Origin: Leptoclinus maculatus | Taxonomy: Eukaryota > Chordata > Actinopteri > Perciformes > Stichaeidae | DNA length: 64,000 nucleotides | Assembly (NCBI GenBank): GCA_032191485.1 | Contig: JAVDOI010000010.1 | Span: 5,961,808 to 6,025,807 of the forward strand | Direction: 5' to 3' | Part shown: in pieces, positions 1-15,916 of the stretch | Position numbering within the stretch: the stretch's first letter is position 1 | Layout of the letters: every line of letters begins with the position of its first letter | The notes under the pieces: model-generated | Seen by the model: the letters and a program-made list of their open reading frames with translations, nothing else | Told to the model about the DNA's origin: nothing | The model's database searches: none | Program-made: the position numbers and the translations under genes

Positions 1-681
1 CTACACAGGGACGATCACACGTCTCGTCGGTGCAGTTTGAACTGTGCTCTGCATTCAGCCTCCTGGTAACGGCTGTTGCAACGGTCGTAAGCGGTAGACT
101 ATTTGTGTAATTGATCATATACACCAAAACGTTAGGATTATATTATGTATATAGTATATTAGTTGTTTACTCCTAACGTTTTATTGACCTCCTACACAGC
201 ACATTCAGCAATAGAAAATTACAAGTAGTTACTACAACCGTAGGTTACTAGTCGTGTTTCCCACTTGATGATAGATATATGTGTGTAATAGACAGTGTGG
301 TGTGAAGTGACCGTTATCACAACATCACCACGGACTCTGAAGGCAGCATTGAGTCACGTGACCAGCGCACAGCTGAGTGATGCTGGGGTAGGCTTGCCCG
401 ATGCTAGCCCGTTAGCTCCTTTAGCCGTGTCTAGTAATCCTGGCAGAAACAGCCATTTCCTGTCAGCCCTTTCGAACAAAACCACCCGAGGGAGATATGC
501 TACACGCCATGGAGAGGATGCAACGCATGTGGTCGTCCTTTGTGTCCTCTCATATCATCGGTTTTTGGTTAGATGTCAATGTCATTATTTGTAGCTAGGG
601 CTGTACAGTTAGCTCAGCTAGCTTGTGTCTGGTTATCGCAGGGCCAAGGCCAAGGCCAAGCGAGAAAAGAGAGGCCGTTGG
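1..681 (+). promoter_or_regulatory. marchf2: Upstream region and probable non-coding first exon of marchf2
   Basis: No conserved coding sequence is seen. A strong splice donor (TTGG followed by GTGAGT, GT at 682) would end a non-coding first exon at 681. The matching acceptor is the pyrimidine-rich tract ending in CCACCAG at 1717, just before the first coding exon. The transcription start is not visible. The two short ORFs here (295-594 and 573-791) look like chance reading frames in a 5' UTR or promoter. Confidence 0.4.
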
Positions 682-1831
682 GTGAGTACATTTACGCTAA
701 CATCTGTTTTTTTTTTACCTTGTTCACCAGCTTTTCTATATACCAAAGTAATATATCCGCTTGTCAGTTGACAGCTTCTCATGGTTTATAGTGTTGAAAT
801 GGATCCGCCTGTGTTGGTGTCAGTACAGTAACGACACTCTATCAATCATGTAACGCTACATGTCAGCCAGGATTAACTGTGAAACCTTAACTGTTAATAA
901 TCATCGAATAAAACCAGACAGTGTAATTAACAGTGTCCACGCAGCCTCACAGTTCGAGGTTTTATTGTCTTGCTGTGTAATATGACGATAATAATGTTAA
1001 GCCAACCGATTTGAAAAAAAGAAAAACAATGCATTAAATCGCAATGACAGTAGTTCGACTCAGTTTGGCTGTATCGTCCGGGACTTTAATCACACGAATA
1101 TGCTTCTATACTTATTATTATAATGTTTCTTTTTCATGGCAGTTGAGTGTATATGTGACAGTATCAGTGTGGAGGCCGGGTTGTAGGGTCTGGTGGGTTC
1201 TTCCTGATACGACCACCTGAACACCTGTGAAAGGGCTTTTCTCTGCACAGCAATGCAGCATTCTGTATTTACTTGCCAATACAATTTGTTTAGGCCACAT
1301 CACCCTTATTTACTGAAGCATAGTCATTACTTCTATTGAGTAAAATATTTTAAACATAAAATGCATTTTTTCATCACCATCACTCCAATTGAAAAGTCCC
1401 AGGTGTGTTTTTGTACCTTTCCCTGCACTGTATGTAGTATTTTTAGAAACTACAAAATCTTGATTTTTTATATTTTTTGTAGGGCTCAAGTATTGCGTAC
1501 CCTTCACAACATGTCTTTGTACTGATTTAAGGGTTGTGTTTATTTTCAGCAAGCAATTATTCAAGCTTTTTTGAGACCTAGAGCTTCGCTCTCTCTCACA
1601 TGGCATCACCGAGACTTTTATAGACTCTTATGAGAGGCTTGCAAGGATGACATCATGTTTTACTTATGATGTCATTTTAAGTCACCCATACTTTCTCTCT
1701 TTTTTGTAATCCACCAGGCATTTGCTCTGTAGGTGGACAGAGGAGGACAGAAGGAGGAGGTTTGTGTTTTGGATCAGAACTTTGAAGTCACCCCCACTAT
1801 CATCTTCGTCGCCATCGTCCTCAGCTGAGCC

Positions 1832-3732
1832 ATGTCTTCGTCAGGGTGCTGCCACCTCCCTGGCTCCCTTTGTGATTACTCTGGGAACGCTGAATCTGAT
1901 AACTCCAAGGATTCGGAGGAGTCTGATTCTACTGCGCAGGCCCAGTACATTGCCAAGGTGACGGCCAAAGATGGCCGCCCACTCTCCACCGTTGTCAAAG
2001 CGGTGAGCTTGCAGAGGTAAGAGAGGGTGGAACTCAGATGGGGCCCTAATAAATATACTGTAATCACATGATACTGTGGTAAATCGTCACATGGTTGTCT
2101 CCTCTACTTTGCTCCACAGTGATGTGGGCATGTGTCGGATTTGTCATGAGGGAGCTGGAGGGGAGACACTGCTCTCACCCTGCGACTGCACTGGTACGCT
2201 GGGTAAAGTGCACAAGAGCTGCTTGGAGAAGTGGCTGTCCTCCTCCAACACCAGCTACTGTGAACTCTGTCACACAGAATTCACCATTGAACGACGACCG
2301 CAACCACTCACACAGGTTAGAGGGTTTTTTCCTGCAAGGATAAATCTTTGGCCTTGTACGGATATTTGAAGGATTTTGTAAGTGGCAGTTTGATTTAAGC
2401 CGTGTAGAGTCTGTGCCAACTAGTAGCATCTTCAGGATACGAGATGATTGATAAGATGGTGGCCTGACCTTGTAATAAGAGCTCACAAGAGTAGTTTTCA
2501 ATTGCGTCAATGCATTCATTTTAGTTATGCAGGAAATTACACCATTTAGATTTTTGTGATAGTCATTGCCAACTAAGATGCATCAATCAGCTAAATTAAC
2601 ACTGAAGTGATACTGGAGCTAATTGTTAGTCGAACCAAATTAACTTTTTATTAAACTTTTACTCAGTGGCTGAAGGACCCAGGCCCTCGCAGTGAGAAGC
2701 GCACGCTGCTGTGCGACATGGCCTGTTTCCTTCTCATCACACCCCTGGCAGCCATCTCTGGCTGGCTGTGTCTGAGGGGAGCCCAGGACCACCTGCAACT
2801 GAAGAGCAGACTCGAGGCTGTCGGCCTCATCGCCCTCACCATCGCCCTCTTCACCATCTACATACTCTGGACACTGGTAACTAATGCATTACTTTGCTTA
2901 TTCTCCTGTCACTGAGAAAAAAAAACATGTTGATGAAGTTTGTCTACTTATGTTGAGGCGCTGGCATAGATAGAATGTTTTTCTTTACCACCCACAAGCT
3001 GGCTCTTGTATTTATTTTTCCTACATAGATTTGGAAAACAAATGTGAACTGGCACACAGACACAATACAAAGAAAACCACACATGTTGTAGAAATGATGG
3101 GACTGTTTTCTGGTCTAATATGACCTTTAAATAGCATTTGAACAAAGTCAAAGCATAGAGAGACGTGATTACAACCTGATAATCTTTGGCACAGAGTACT
3201 TATTTGTTTGAAAGTTGGCCAGATAGTTCATGCAGGTTCATACATGCAGTGAGACAAGTAAGAATAAGCTGTCTTCACTCTGCACCTTTACTTAACTGGA
3301 TGTAATTTGATCCTATACTTTAAAAATAGGATGTATTTTGAATCTGAAACTTTCTTCAGAAACCCAACCCTTCAATCTTCAAATTGTGAAAGATTAGCTC
3401 TTTTGCTCGCAGCTTGTGTAGCAAGTGCAGCTTCAGTCAGCATATCATTCCTGTCCTGCACACGTACTACTCTGTCTCAAATATCCTGGTGTCAGTTTTA
3501 TTGACGTCTGTCTTTTCTTCCCTTGTCACCACCTGTCTTGCCCCCCTCCCACTCTTCTTCCCGTTCTCAATCTCAGGTGTCATTTCGGTATCACTGTCAG
3601 TTGTACTCGGAGTGGAGGAGGACCAATCAGAAAGTGCGCCTGCTCATGCCTGACATGAAAGGGGGGCACACCACTCAGCGTTCTGTGCCGACCAAGTCGA
3701 CCAAGAAAATGACTGACGAGACCATCGTATGA
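1832..3732 (+). CDS. marchf2: MARCHF2, membrane-associated RING-CH E3 ubiquitin ligase 2
   Basis: Four coding exons splice in frame: 1832-2016, 2120-2315, 2667-2876 and 3577-3732, giving 248 residues (human MARCHF2 has 246). The first coding exon carries about 114 nt of 5' UTR after an acceptor at 1717. The RING-CH finger (about residues 67-113) shows the C4HC3 pattern, starting CRICHEG and ending CELCHTEF. Two hydrophobic segments follow (about 139-160 and 172-197), coded mainly by exon 3, with the conserved block ITPLAAISGWLCLRG. The protein ends in ETIV, a class I PDZ-binding tail like the human ETPV. Family knowledge: a two-pass endosomal/ER ligase that ubiquitinates membrane cargo for traffic and degradation. 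A poly(A) signal AATAAA at 4919-4924 would give a 3' UTR of about 1.2 kb. It converges with rab11b. Confidence 0.96.
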
Positions 3733-4945
3733 GTGCAGATCGGTGGCAAAAGGAATATTTAAAATAACGCCCACTGAAGCACTACCTAAAAACAAGATTA
3801 ATCGTGATAATCATTTTTTTGCACTTCATAAGGACCATTCTGAGAGGGGAGAGGGACCTCCTCCTCCCGTTTTCTTTTATTGAAGCACTTGATGTAAACT
3901 ACTACGGTATTGGCCGACCACAAAAGGTGGTTTTGGGAAGAACTCATTCCGGAGTCATAGTAGGTGTTGAAACACAGAGTTGTCACTGGACAGCCAGTGC
4001 TGGGATGTGATCGACTGAAGACATGGATAATGGACTAACCAGCCCAACTGTATGTCCGTGACACAAACTTTTGAAATACTAGGACACAAGCTAATGTAGC
4101 AGGATATAACTGATTCAGCATGCTACTACAGTATAATATGAAACATATTCACGACCTATAATTCCCCCATGCCCCTTCACAATGTATTTAGCTGTTTTTG
4201 AACAATGGGCAGCCAATAGCCCGGCAGAGGAGAATAACCGGAAAAACACGATTGAAAATCCTGTGAATATCCTTTCTTGACAAGTAGAGGGCGACTGTGA
4301 CCCCCTACCGACGTTGTTGTCTGAAATCTGAACCCCGTTGAAGTTTCCTGCTAAAGCTTATCATTGCTGTATGAACGTTGAAAATCAAATAATTTCCCTG
4401 TGTAGAGAAACAGCTAAGGCATCAGATATTTATCACACTTGTCACACAGGGTCAGTGACGATTTGTAGGACGTGGGACGACACCAGCTGCAGCCGTTAAA
4501 CGGCAGCGCAGCAACAACGCATAAAGAAATAGTGTTGAAGGTGTGGATAAGGGTTTACATTCTGATTGGATAATGTTTCTACTGTTGTCATCAAAGTGCA
4601 TTAGCAAACAGCCCTGCTCCACTTGTAAATGCACCATTCATGAATTGAGCTGCCTAGCAATGAACTGTAGTCGTTATGTCCTACAACGCAAGAGATGCAA
4701 TTTTAAATAGAAGAGATACAGTGTTCAGGATAGTGAGACTACAGACTTTTGTCCATTATAAATACAGAGGTACACCAGAGCAGGCTGGTACTCCGTAAAG
4801 GTGCAAAAGAAAAATGTGTTTTGAGATGTCAATCAATGTGTGCAGCATATGCTATAAAAAGTATTTTGTGTTATTGTAGTCTTCCTGCTGCATCCCCCAG
4901 AAAGTTGGGTTATTGTGCAATAAAACAAGAGGGACTCCTGGACTA
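3733..4945 (+). other. marchf2: Probable 3' UTR of marchf2
   Basis: This stretch follows the stop codon and has no supported coding sequence. AATAAA at 4919-4924 is the first convincing poly(A) signal downstream on this strand. The short ORFs inside it have no recognisable domain. Confidence 0.5.
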
Positions 4946-5331
4946 AATCATGTGAGATGTGACTTGTCTTGATTTTAGGTAGTTCTAATAATCTTCATGT
5001 AATCTTTGGGACTATATCTATAATGATGAATCATTGTGGGGGGGAACTGCTGTCCTGTTTAATGTTTGTGCTGGGAGACCCTTAACATTCACTATTTGTA
5101 GGACAGTCGCATTGTATACCATGAATATGACATTTACCAAAGTCATTTACTTAAGTAGAATACTTGTACTTTAGTTGTGTACTTACATTTTTGTCTATAT
5201 AATATATAGATTCAGATCGATGTATCGTTGGCATTACAAGGTGGTTCAGAGTCACTGTTCAGGTACAGTTTGTCATTTTGTGTATTTAAGGAGGTAGAAA
5301 AAAAAGGGCACAAAAACATAATATTGTAAAA

Positions 5332-5885
5332 TTTAATTTCATGGCATTAATATAATGTATGTGAGCGGACAAGCTATCAAAATCAAAACAAAAAAAAGAA
5401 TATATTTTACAGAAAAGGAAATAAGCATCAGCAAAGCGTCACAACCACTTTTGAGATGATGACTGAAGGAGGAAAGCCCAAAAACAGGACTGCTGGTACG
5501 ACAAACGGGAAGGCTTGAAACCCAGGCCTCTAACATGTGCAACAACCGTCTACCAGGGAGATGTCGAGGCTTTACAAGAGCTCAGGCAAAGCTATTCTGC
5601 TACGCTACACTATCATGGGTAACTGTGGCAGCTACATACGCTCTACCATCAGTCCTGTTTTTGCACTGGGATGTAGCAGACTGTACGTGGGTCAGATTAC
5701 AATTTGAAATCAATTCAAGCAGCTCTTTCTGGAACTGATCGTTTTGTGGCATAACGTAACTGACTCCACTGATCTAAAAAGTGCAGATTCAGACAATATG
5801 GCACCCCCCCGGCAGATGGAAGCATACCAACACTGTGGATATCAATTAATAATCGACCCAGGTGAGGAGGGACGTTTGCCATGGG
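5332..5885 (-). other. rab11b: Probable 3' UTR of rab11b
   Basis: On the minus strand this follows the rab11b stop codon. The variant poly(A) signal ATTAAA (TTTAAT on the plus strand, 5332-5337) is the nearest candidate. It leaves only about 400 bp between the convergent marchf2 and rab11b transcript ends. Confidence 0.4.
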
Positions 5886-9289
<3,404 letters not shown>

Positions 9290-9569
9290 TCTGGACGAGG
9301 CCGCTCCGACGCTTGTCTCCCGAAGAGGATGTGTTTAAAGTATGGGTGTGAATTGTCGTTATATGCCAGAAAAATTTGGTGAAGCTTTGCGCGGAGACTC
9401 TGCGCCAGTGTTGGCTGTCAAGGCGAGCTGGCCGCAGAAAGAGAGAGCTCCCAACTCTGCAGCGGGAGGGGAGGAGTCCCTGCGCTTCAAATAGCTTCCT
9501 CAGGGGGGCGCGCTTTACTGGCATGCCAGCAGATACCGTCCAGCTGGAGACACATGCAGTCATTTAACT

Positions 9570-11300
9570 GTGAATGAAAAGAATGAGAGGGTCAGTAAAA
9601 TGTTGGTATTGCCAAATAATTAAATGGTTGGCATTCATTGTATGGTGTGTGTGAAATAGTGACTGAAAGAACATTCACAATAAAAAAGGTATGTCAGATA
9701 CAACAACCAGCAGCATCCACCCTTTGAATTTGAACATGTTGTAGAGGTAAATTATACAAATAAAAATGTTATGGTAGATGTATTTTGTTCTGTACAAGAA
9801 ACTGACTTCAAGACTGGAAATAAATGATTTGAATGACAATTTAAATCAGTGAGGCAAGTTATGAGGGAATTTAATAAAAATAAAACTTAGATACAACTAA
9901 GAAGTGTTACCTATGGGTTTTGTACTTTTGGCATCATCAGTCTTTGATTTTTATCATTGTTTAGTGTTTTTATGTTCATGTCTTATTTTTCTTTATATAT
10001 ATTTTGTTCATTTTTTCTCTGTTTTTCATTTGTTTTCATACAATGTAATCTTTGAGTCTGCTGCATAAATATTTTATAATAAAGATGACAATACAAATAC
10101 ATTTAAAAAATGGAAACTAATTGTTTTTAAAAAATGCATATACATTATGCAATTCTAGTGACAAAGAATGCAAATCTAGTGACTAAATATTTATGGTTGA
10201 ATTTTGGATTTTAGTCAGGCTGTTAGCCAGATTAAATATACATCCACACATGTATTGTGGCTAGATGTTCTGAATATCCAAAAAGTTTTTCCGAGTAACA
10301 ATTGCATTGCAGTGTTCATTCTGGATATCAAAAATGGGAATCTGAAATTTAAAGCCCAATACATATGGAAAAAGTGACATAGTTTTACTTATAAGAAGAA
10401 TGTATTTGTGGATATTTAAAATTACAATTGTGGATAGAAAAATGTCATTGTGGTTATATTAAATCATACTTTTGATTAGGAAGAATTAAGAATGAATCAA
10501 ACTGGAAAGTTTGGTGTTAGTTCTATACTGAAGTGGAGATTTCGGAATATGAGAAAAGCCTTGTTTGGAAAAACTGCCTTTCAAGAGATTGTAAAATTCA
10601 AACCATTTTGAGGACACTAGGTGAATATGGTAAAACACTTAAGCATATGATTATTCACATTAAGACATTTGTTTGTATTACAAGTTTTCTGAAATTGTAT
10701 GTTTAAATATGCAACTGATTTTCAATGTTCACTTTTGGTGAATTTTTAGAAAATCTAAAGACGCAAATAGACAAAGACAAGTTAAATAAACAGCTAAATG
10801 TGTATCTTTTTATGTTTTCGTTCCACTAGTCTGAAGGAAGACATGTTATAGAAGGAAAATAGCCCACACTCTCTTAAATGAAAAGTCCCTAAGATATTTC
10901 CTTAAATTAGATATCTGCAATATATATCCAGTTGAGCTATTAAATGTTAAAACAGCCACTTGTACTTTTTAAGGATATCTTAAATTTAGTTTTGACTGGT
11001 ACAATCAAAGTTGTAGATATCCTGAAAAAACACTTCTAATAGTAAGAATGCATTTGTGGATATCTTTAATCACCATTTAGACTATAGAAGAAATGCTATT
11101 ATGGATATCTGAAATGTAATTACAGATAGGAGTGTGGTTCAATTAAATGTTAAAACGGCTTGCCATAGTATGTTTGCACATGAACAAATTCTCCATATAC
11201 ATCAAGTTATATAGACTATTATCTCACAGTCAGGGCAGACTTGTCTTTTATGAATAAGATTACAAACAGTATCTTAATAAAATTAAGAGACGATATTGTG
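9570..11300. repeat. AT-rich intergenic stretch with degenerate repeated motif
   Basis: No gene is seen. The stretch is very AT-rich. The phrase TTGTGGATATC and close variants recur at irregular spacing between about 10380 and 11110, suggesting an old degenerate tandem or foldback repeat. The part near 10745-10860 resembles 22240-22352, so it probably contains a dispersed repeat family. Confidence 0.45.
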
Positions 11301-11466
11301 TCGTTATAAAAGCACAACGTATTTTCTTTTTAGGGTGGACTTGTCCTTTAAAGTTTTGCTGACAGCTGGCTCCGCCCCTGCCCATCAGCTCTGCTCCTAT
11401 TGGCTGAGCGGAAGGTCAGCTGCTGCAGCCGTAAGCACGTGCAACTCCGCGCATTTGAAGATCAAG

Positions 11467-14400
11467 ATGGCAGCCTCCGTGTGTCGGTGCTACGAGGTTA
11501 GACCATTCATGTCCTTCATTACAGTTCTTTAGTGTCTAGCAGATCATTTAGTGAAGGGAGTAGACATATTCAGCTTGTAGTTAGTCTGTTAACGTCTGGT
11601 TACGTGCAGGGGATTTTGTAGGTTGTTTTTGATGTGTAAAATCGCGAGATGTCCCTTAGAAAAGGCCTTGTTGCATCAGACTAACGACAGGGTTCTTAAT
11701 GTTCTTGTTCACCTATCAACGTCTTAAGTTAACTTATTGTTTTAGGTTTGTTGTGGGGCTTAAAACCGGTAACATTGGGTTGACAAGTGAGCCGTTCAGA
11801 CGCATACATGTAGCCTGGTACTAGCTTAACTCAGTTATGAAACCTAACAGGCGTAATATCCCCATTAATCACGGTGGTACAATCACTTGTTTTAGTATAG
11901 TTATTACACCAAATTCTATGACTGAGGTTATGTAACCTGGCAAGGAATTTCAGCTTTGAGTGCAAATGGTTTTATCATAATTAATCATAAACTTACGTAT
12001 CACTGCTGTTAGCCAACACGGTGCTCCTTTAGTCTCAATGTTGATTGTGTGATTTCTGCGAACTTAAGTCCGATTCTGTGGCACTAGAGGATCAACTACT
12101 TAAAAACAAAAGGACCACCAACACTTAACCCACAGGTTAGAGCAGGTCTAGATCGTAATCTTACACATTTTGTTTTAAGTGTGTAACCTAATTGGTAAGG
12201 GCTGATTCTAGGGACATCATGTCTCGGACATGAGGCTCCCGTGTTTGGGTCCGCGAGCCAGCACATTCCACCAAAAAAGGGACTTTATTGGCTGTGAATA
12301 AACTTAAATAATATTCAAACACAAACATCAGTTGAACACTGGAATTAATCATAAATGTAACTATACCAACAACTGGCATGATCAAACTGATGAACCTTAA
12401 AGAATAACTCGCACGCATCAGGGAACACCAGGTCTGTGTTGTGAAAGAGCAAACAGATCAATGTTTTCTCCTCCTAGTTATAAGAGCACCGATTCAAAGC
12501 ACACTGAGCTCACCTGTGTCTAGTTGACTCCACACAGCACAGGTGAGCCTGTGGCTCCTCCCACAGCTCATCGGGGTCATGGCAGACATAGAAGACTGTC
12601 GATAATAATATATTTGTATAGCACGCCCACTACCCATGCAGATACAGACAGGTGACACATTCTATTTAAATCTGGTTTTAACCTGCAGAGATAGTTATGT
12701 ATGTTTTTGTGTTGTTCCTTACTGTTATGTTCATATTGTAATTGCTCCTATTGTTTCTGTTTTTTACCATGTAAAGTGTCTGAGTACCTTTTTTAAAGCG
12801 CTATACAAATAAAATGTATTATTATTAACCTGGCGAAGGTGTCCAGGTGTGTGTAAATATTGCCCAGATTGAGCCAAGTCTCAATTCCCACCCTGCAAAT
12901 GACCAAAACAAATAGTGAATGGGGTTCTTACAAGTAGCAACATGACTCCTCTCTTCCTGCCATTTACATATTGTATATTCTTGCTCGTTGCTGAGGGAGA
13001 AGGACTGCTTAGTATCTCATTAACCACCTGTCACTCATTCCCCATCCACTGCAGTGTTGGCAGAGTTGATGTGTTTTGTTTTTGTACTAACAGTTTCTCT
13101 CCATTGCAGCTGGTTGGCAGACGTGCCTTGAGCCTCTGCTCCCGGCCTACTGTCTCTTCAGTGTGGAGAGGAGATGCCTATACGCTACATAGGAGCCCAG
13201 CTGCAACTGTGCAGGTAACCACTGCTGGCTCCCATTTACCTTAACGGGACGCATACTGATTGATCACTTAATTACATAAAAGAAAATGATCAGTTGTTTG
13301 TGTAGAATTAATTTAGGTTGTTGTTTTTACTGACTGATTTGTCCCAGTTTTGTAGTTGTCTTCTTTCATTCTAATGTGAATTGTCTGTTCACTCTATCTA
13401 AGCGTCTGTCTGTCCTACTTAAGTCCCACTTTATATGTATCTCATAAGGTGCGATATGCTTCGGGACGTAAAGGTTTCTTTGGAGAGTTTGTGGATAACC
13501 TGCGGCAGGAATTCGGTAAGAATCAGGAGATGAAAGAGAACATAAAGAAATTCAGAGAAGAAGCCAAGAGGCTTGATGAGTCTGATGCTCTCCAACAAGC
13601 CCGCAGGAAATATGTAAGAACATTATTTGTTTTTTATCTATACAGTATTTCAATAATGATATAAAATCTGCATCAACCAGGATTTGTTTTACATTATTTT
13701 TTATTTTTGTAACACGTCCACATTATGTTTTTTATTTCCTTTTAATAGAAATCTATAGAGTCCGAGTCCGTGAAGACTTCAGAGGTGTTTAAGAAGACCT
13801 TCGGCTCCTTGTCAGAGACCGTCAAGGAGGTAAGGTATCACCACTTCTACACTATGGGTGTCCAAAAATAAATGGCCTCAAAAGAGAAAATAAAGTAAAG
13901 TCTTCCTGGTTTCTGGAAAAGTGACACATCGTATATTTAACTATACTGACTGACTAATAGCATTGTGTTTGTGCATGGATTACCGTTCTGGCCATAGGGT
14001 CTTGAGGAGGTGAGTCGTACGGACATTGGGAAGAAGATCAAGGAAAGTGTGGAGGGGGCTGCCAAGACGGCCATGCACTCTGCTGAGTCCATCTCCAAAG
14101 GAGGAGAGAAACTGGGCACAACCGGCGCATTCAGGGCCATCTCACAGGTCAGAAGAGAAAAAAAACAATATCCACGAGTTAACAAGGTTTCACCCTAAAA
14201 ATGACATCTGCTCTGGAGGAGCATCTTGTAACATCATGTTTATCTTTGCATCATTGTTGGCACCAAGCTACCTACCAACATTCCGGGTTGGATGCTTGCT
14301 GTGATTTTGAGTAACGATTTATTATTTTTTGATACAGTGTTCATTTACAGAGTAACAAGGAAAGACGTGTGTTTACAAACAGCAACCGACAAATCTAACA

Positions 14401-15879
14401 TCTTATACCTTTAAGCCTTTGAGCATATGATTAAGTGTACTTTACTTGCACCCTAGTTGTTGCGTCAGTATTTGGCTTATATTATTGCAAAAGAGTCGGC
14501 GTGTTTACTGTAGCTATTTACAGAGAAATCGAATTCACTGAAAACCCCAGTGTTCTCAAACGGTGAACGTCACAGGGTCTTGTAGTTCTGACTTGCCAGC
14601 CACAGTCGCCTGATTAGCTTTGTCAAATAATCAACAGTTGCTTCACCATCAAAGCTTTCGGATGAAACTTGCTTTTGGATTTAGGCTCCACAAAAGGCCA
14701 ATACTGCAGTTATTCGGCTCATAAGGTGTACTGACCTGAAAGTCCTGTATTGAACAGTTTGGTACAACTACTGTTTACATCCCTGTTATAATACAACAGT
14801 GTGTGATCTCTGTAGGGTGTGGAGACCATGAAGAAGGAGATAGAAGTTGGGGATGCCGGCCCTTACAGAGCTCCCTCGCAGCTAAGGAAGAGAAGCGATT
14901 TCTCCTCCAAAGGAGCCGAAAGCGACTCCAGAGTGTTCGAGGCCGATGAGTGAGTTTCCTCTCTCACCCCCCTCTTCTGTAAAAATGTATCTTCACTTCC
15001 CGTCTAATGATGGAAGTAATTTTCTTGTATTTTTTTTATTTAGAGAGACTATGGGTGTCGTTCTCCACAAGGATTCAAAGTGGTCCCAGCAGTGGAAGGA
15101 ATTCAAGGACAATAACGTAGTTTTTAATAGTAAGGAAATCCTCTGGATACATTCTCAGATACTGTGTTCTTTATATATATGGTGCTGGGCAAGTTAACGC
15201 CGACAATTATTTTATCGCGCGTTAACGCAGATTCTTTTTTTATTATTAAGCGGACATTTTTAACACAAGAACCGGCCAGCCGACCAGCCAGCAGCTAGTG
15301 GTGAACAGCTGTTTGTGTGGCGTCTCTTCCATCTCTTCCTGTTTCCTTCACCTACATTCCCCTGGGTCCTAAGTCCCTCCATGTACAGCTTCTTATCACC
15401 CTCTATGTACCAACGTACATTTATAACAAATACCACACATATTACAGTAATCAGCGTTGCATGTGTGTCTGACCAAAATACCAAAAAAGAAATGATTCAT
15501 TTAAATAATTTTTTTAGAGTTTTTAAAGTGTTTTTGTTTGGAATATGTATAATAAGCGTATCATTTAGTTATCGCTACTGAGAATTTAAAAACATTAAAA
15601 AAAGCACCGGCTGAATATCTATTATCAGAATCATAACTGTATTTTAACTGCTACTGTGTAAAGGGAATACTGCTGTTAAAAATAACCTTATTTGTTTAAA
15701 GTATTTGCAAATCAAATGTTATTGCACTTTTGTTCATATAGCAGTACTTTTAAAATAAAAGTGCGCACTACTTATACACTACTTTTGAATTAATTATTGA
15801 ACTTTGCGCATAACAATGCGATTGATCGCAAAAAGTCATGCAATTAATCGCGATTACAAATTTTAATCGTTGCCCAGCA

Positions 15880-15916
<37 letters not shown>

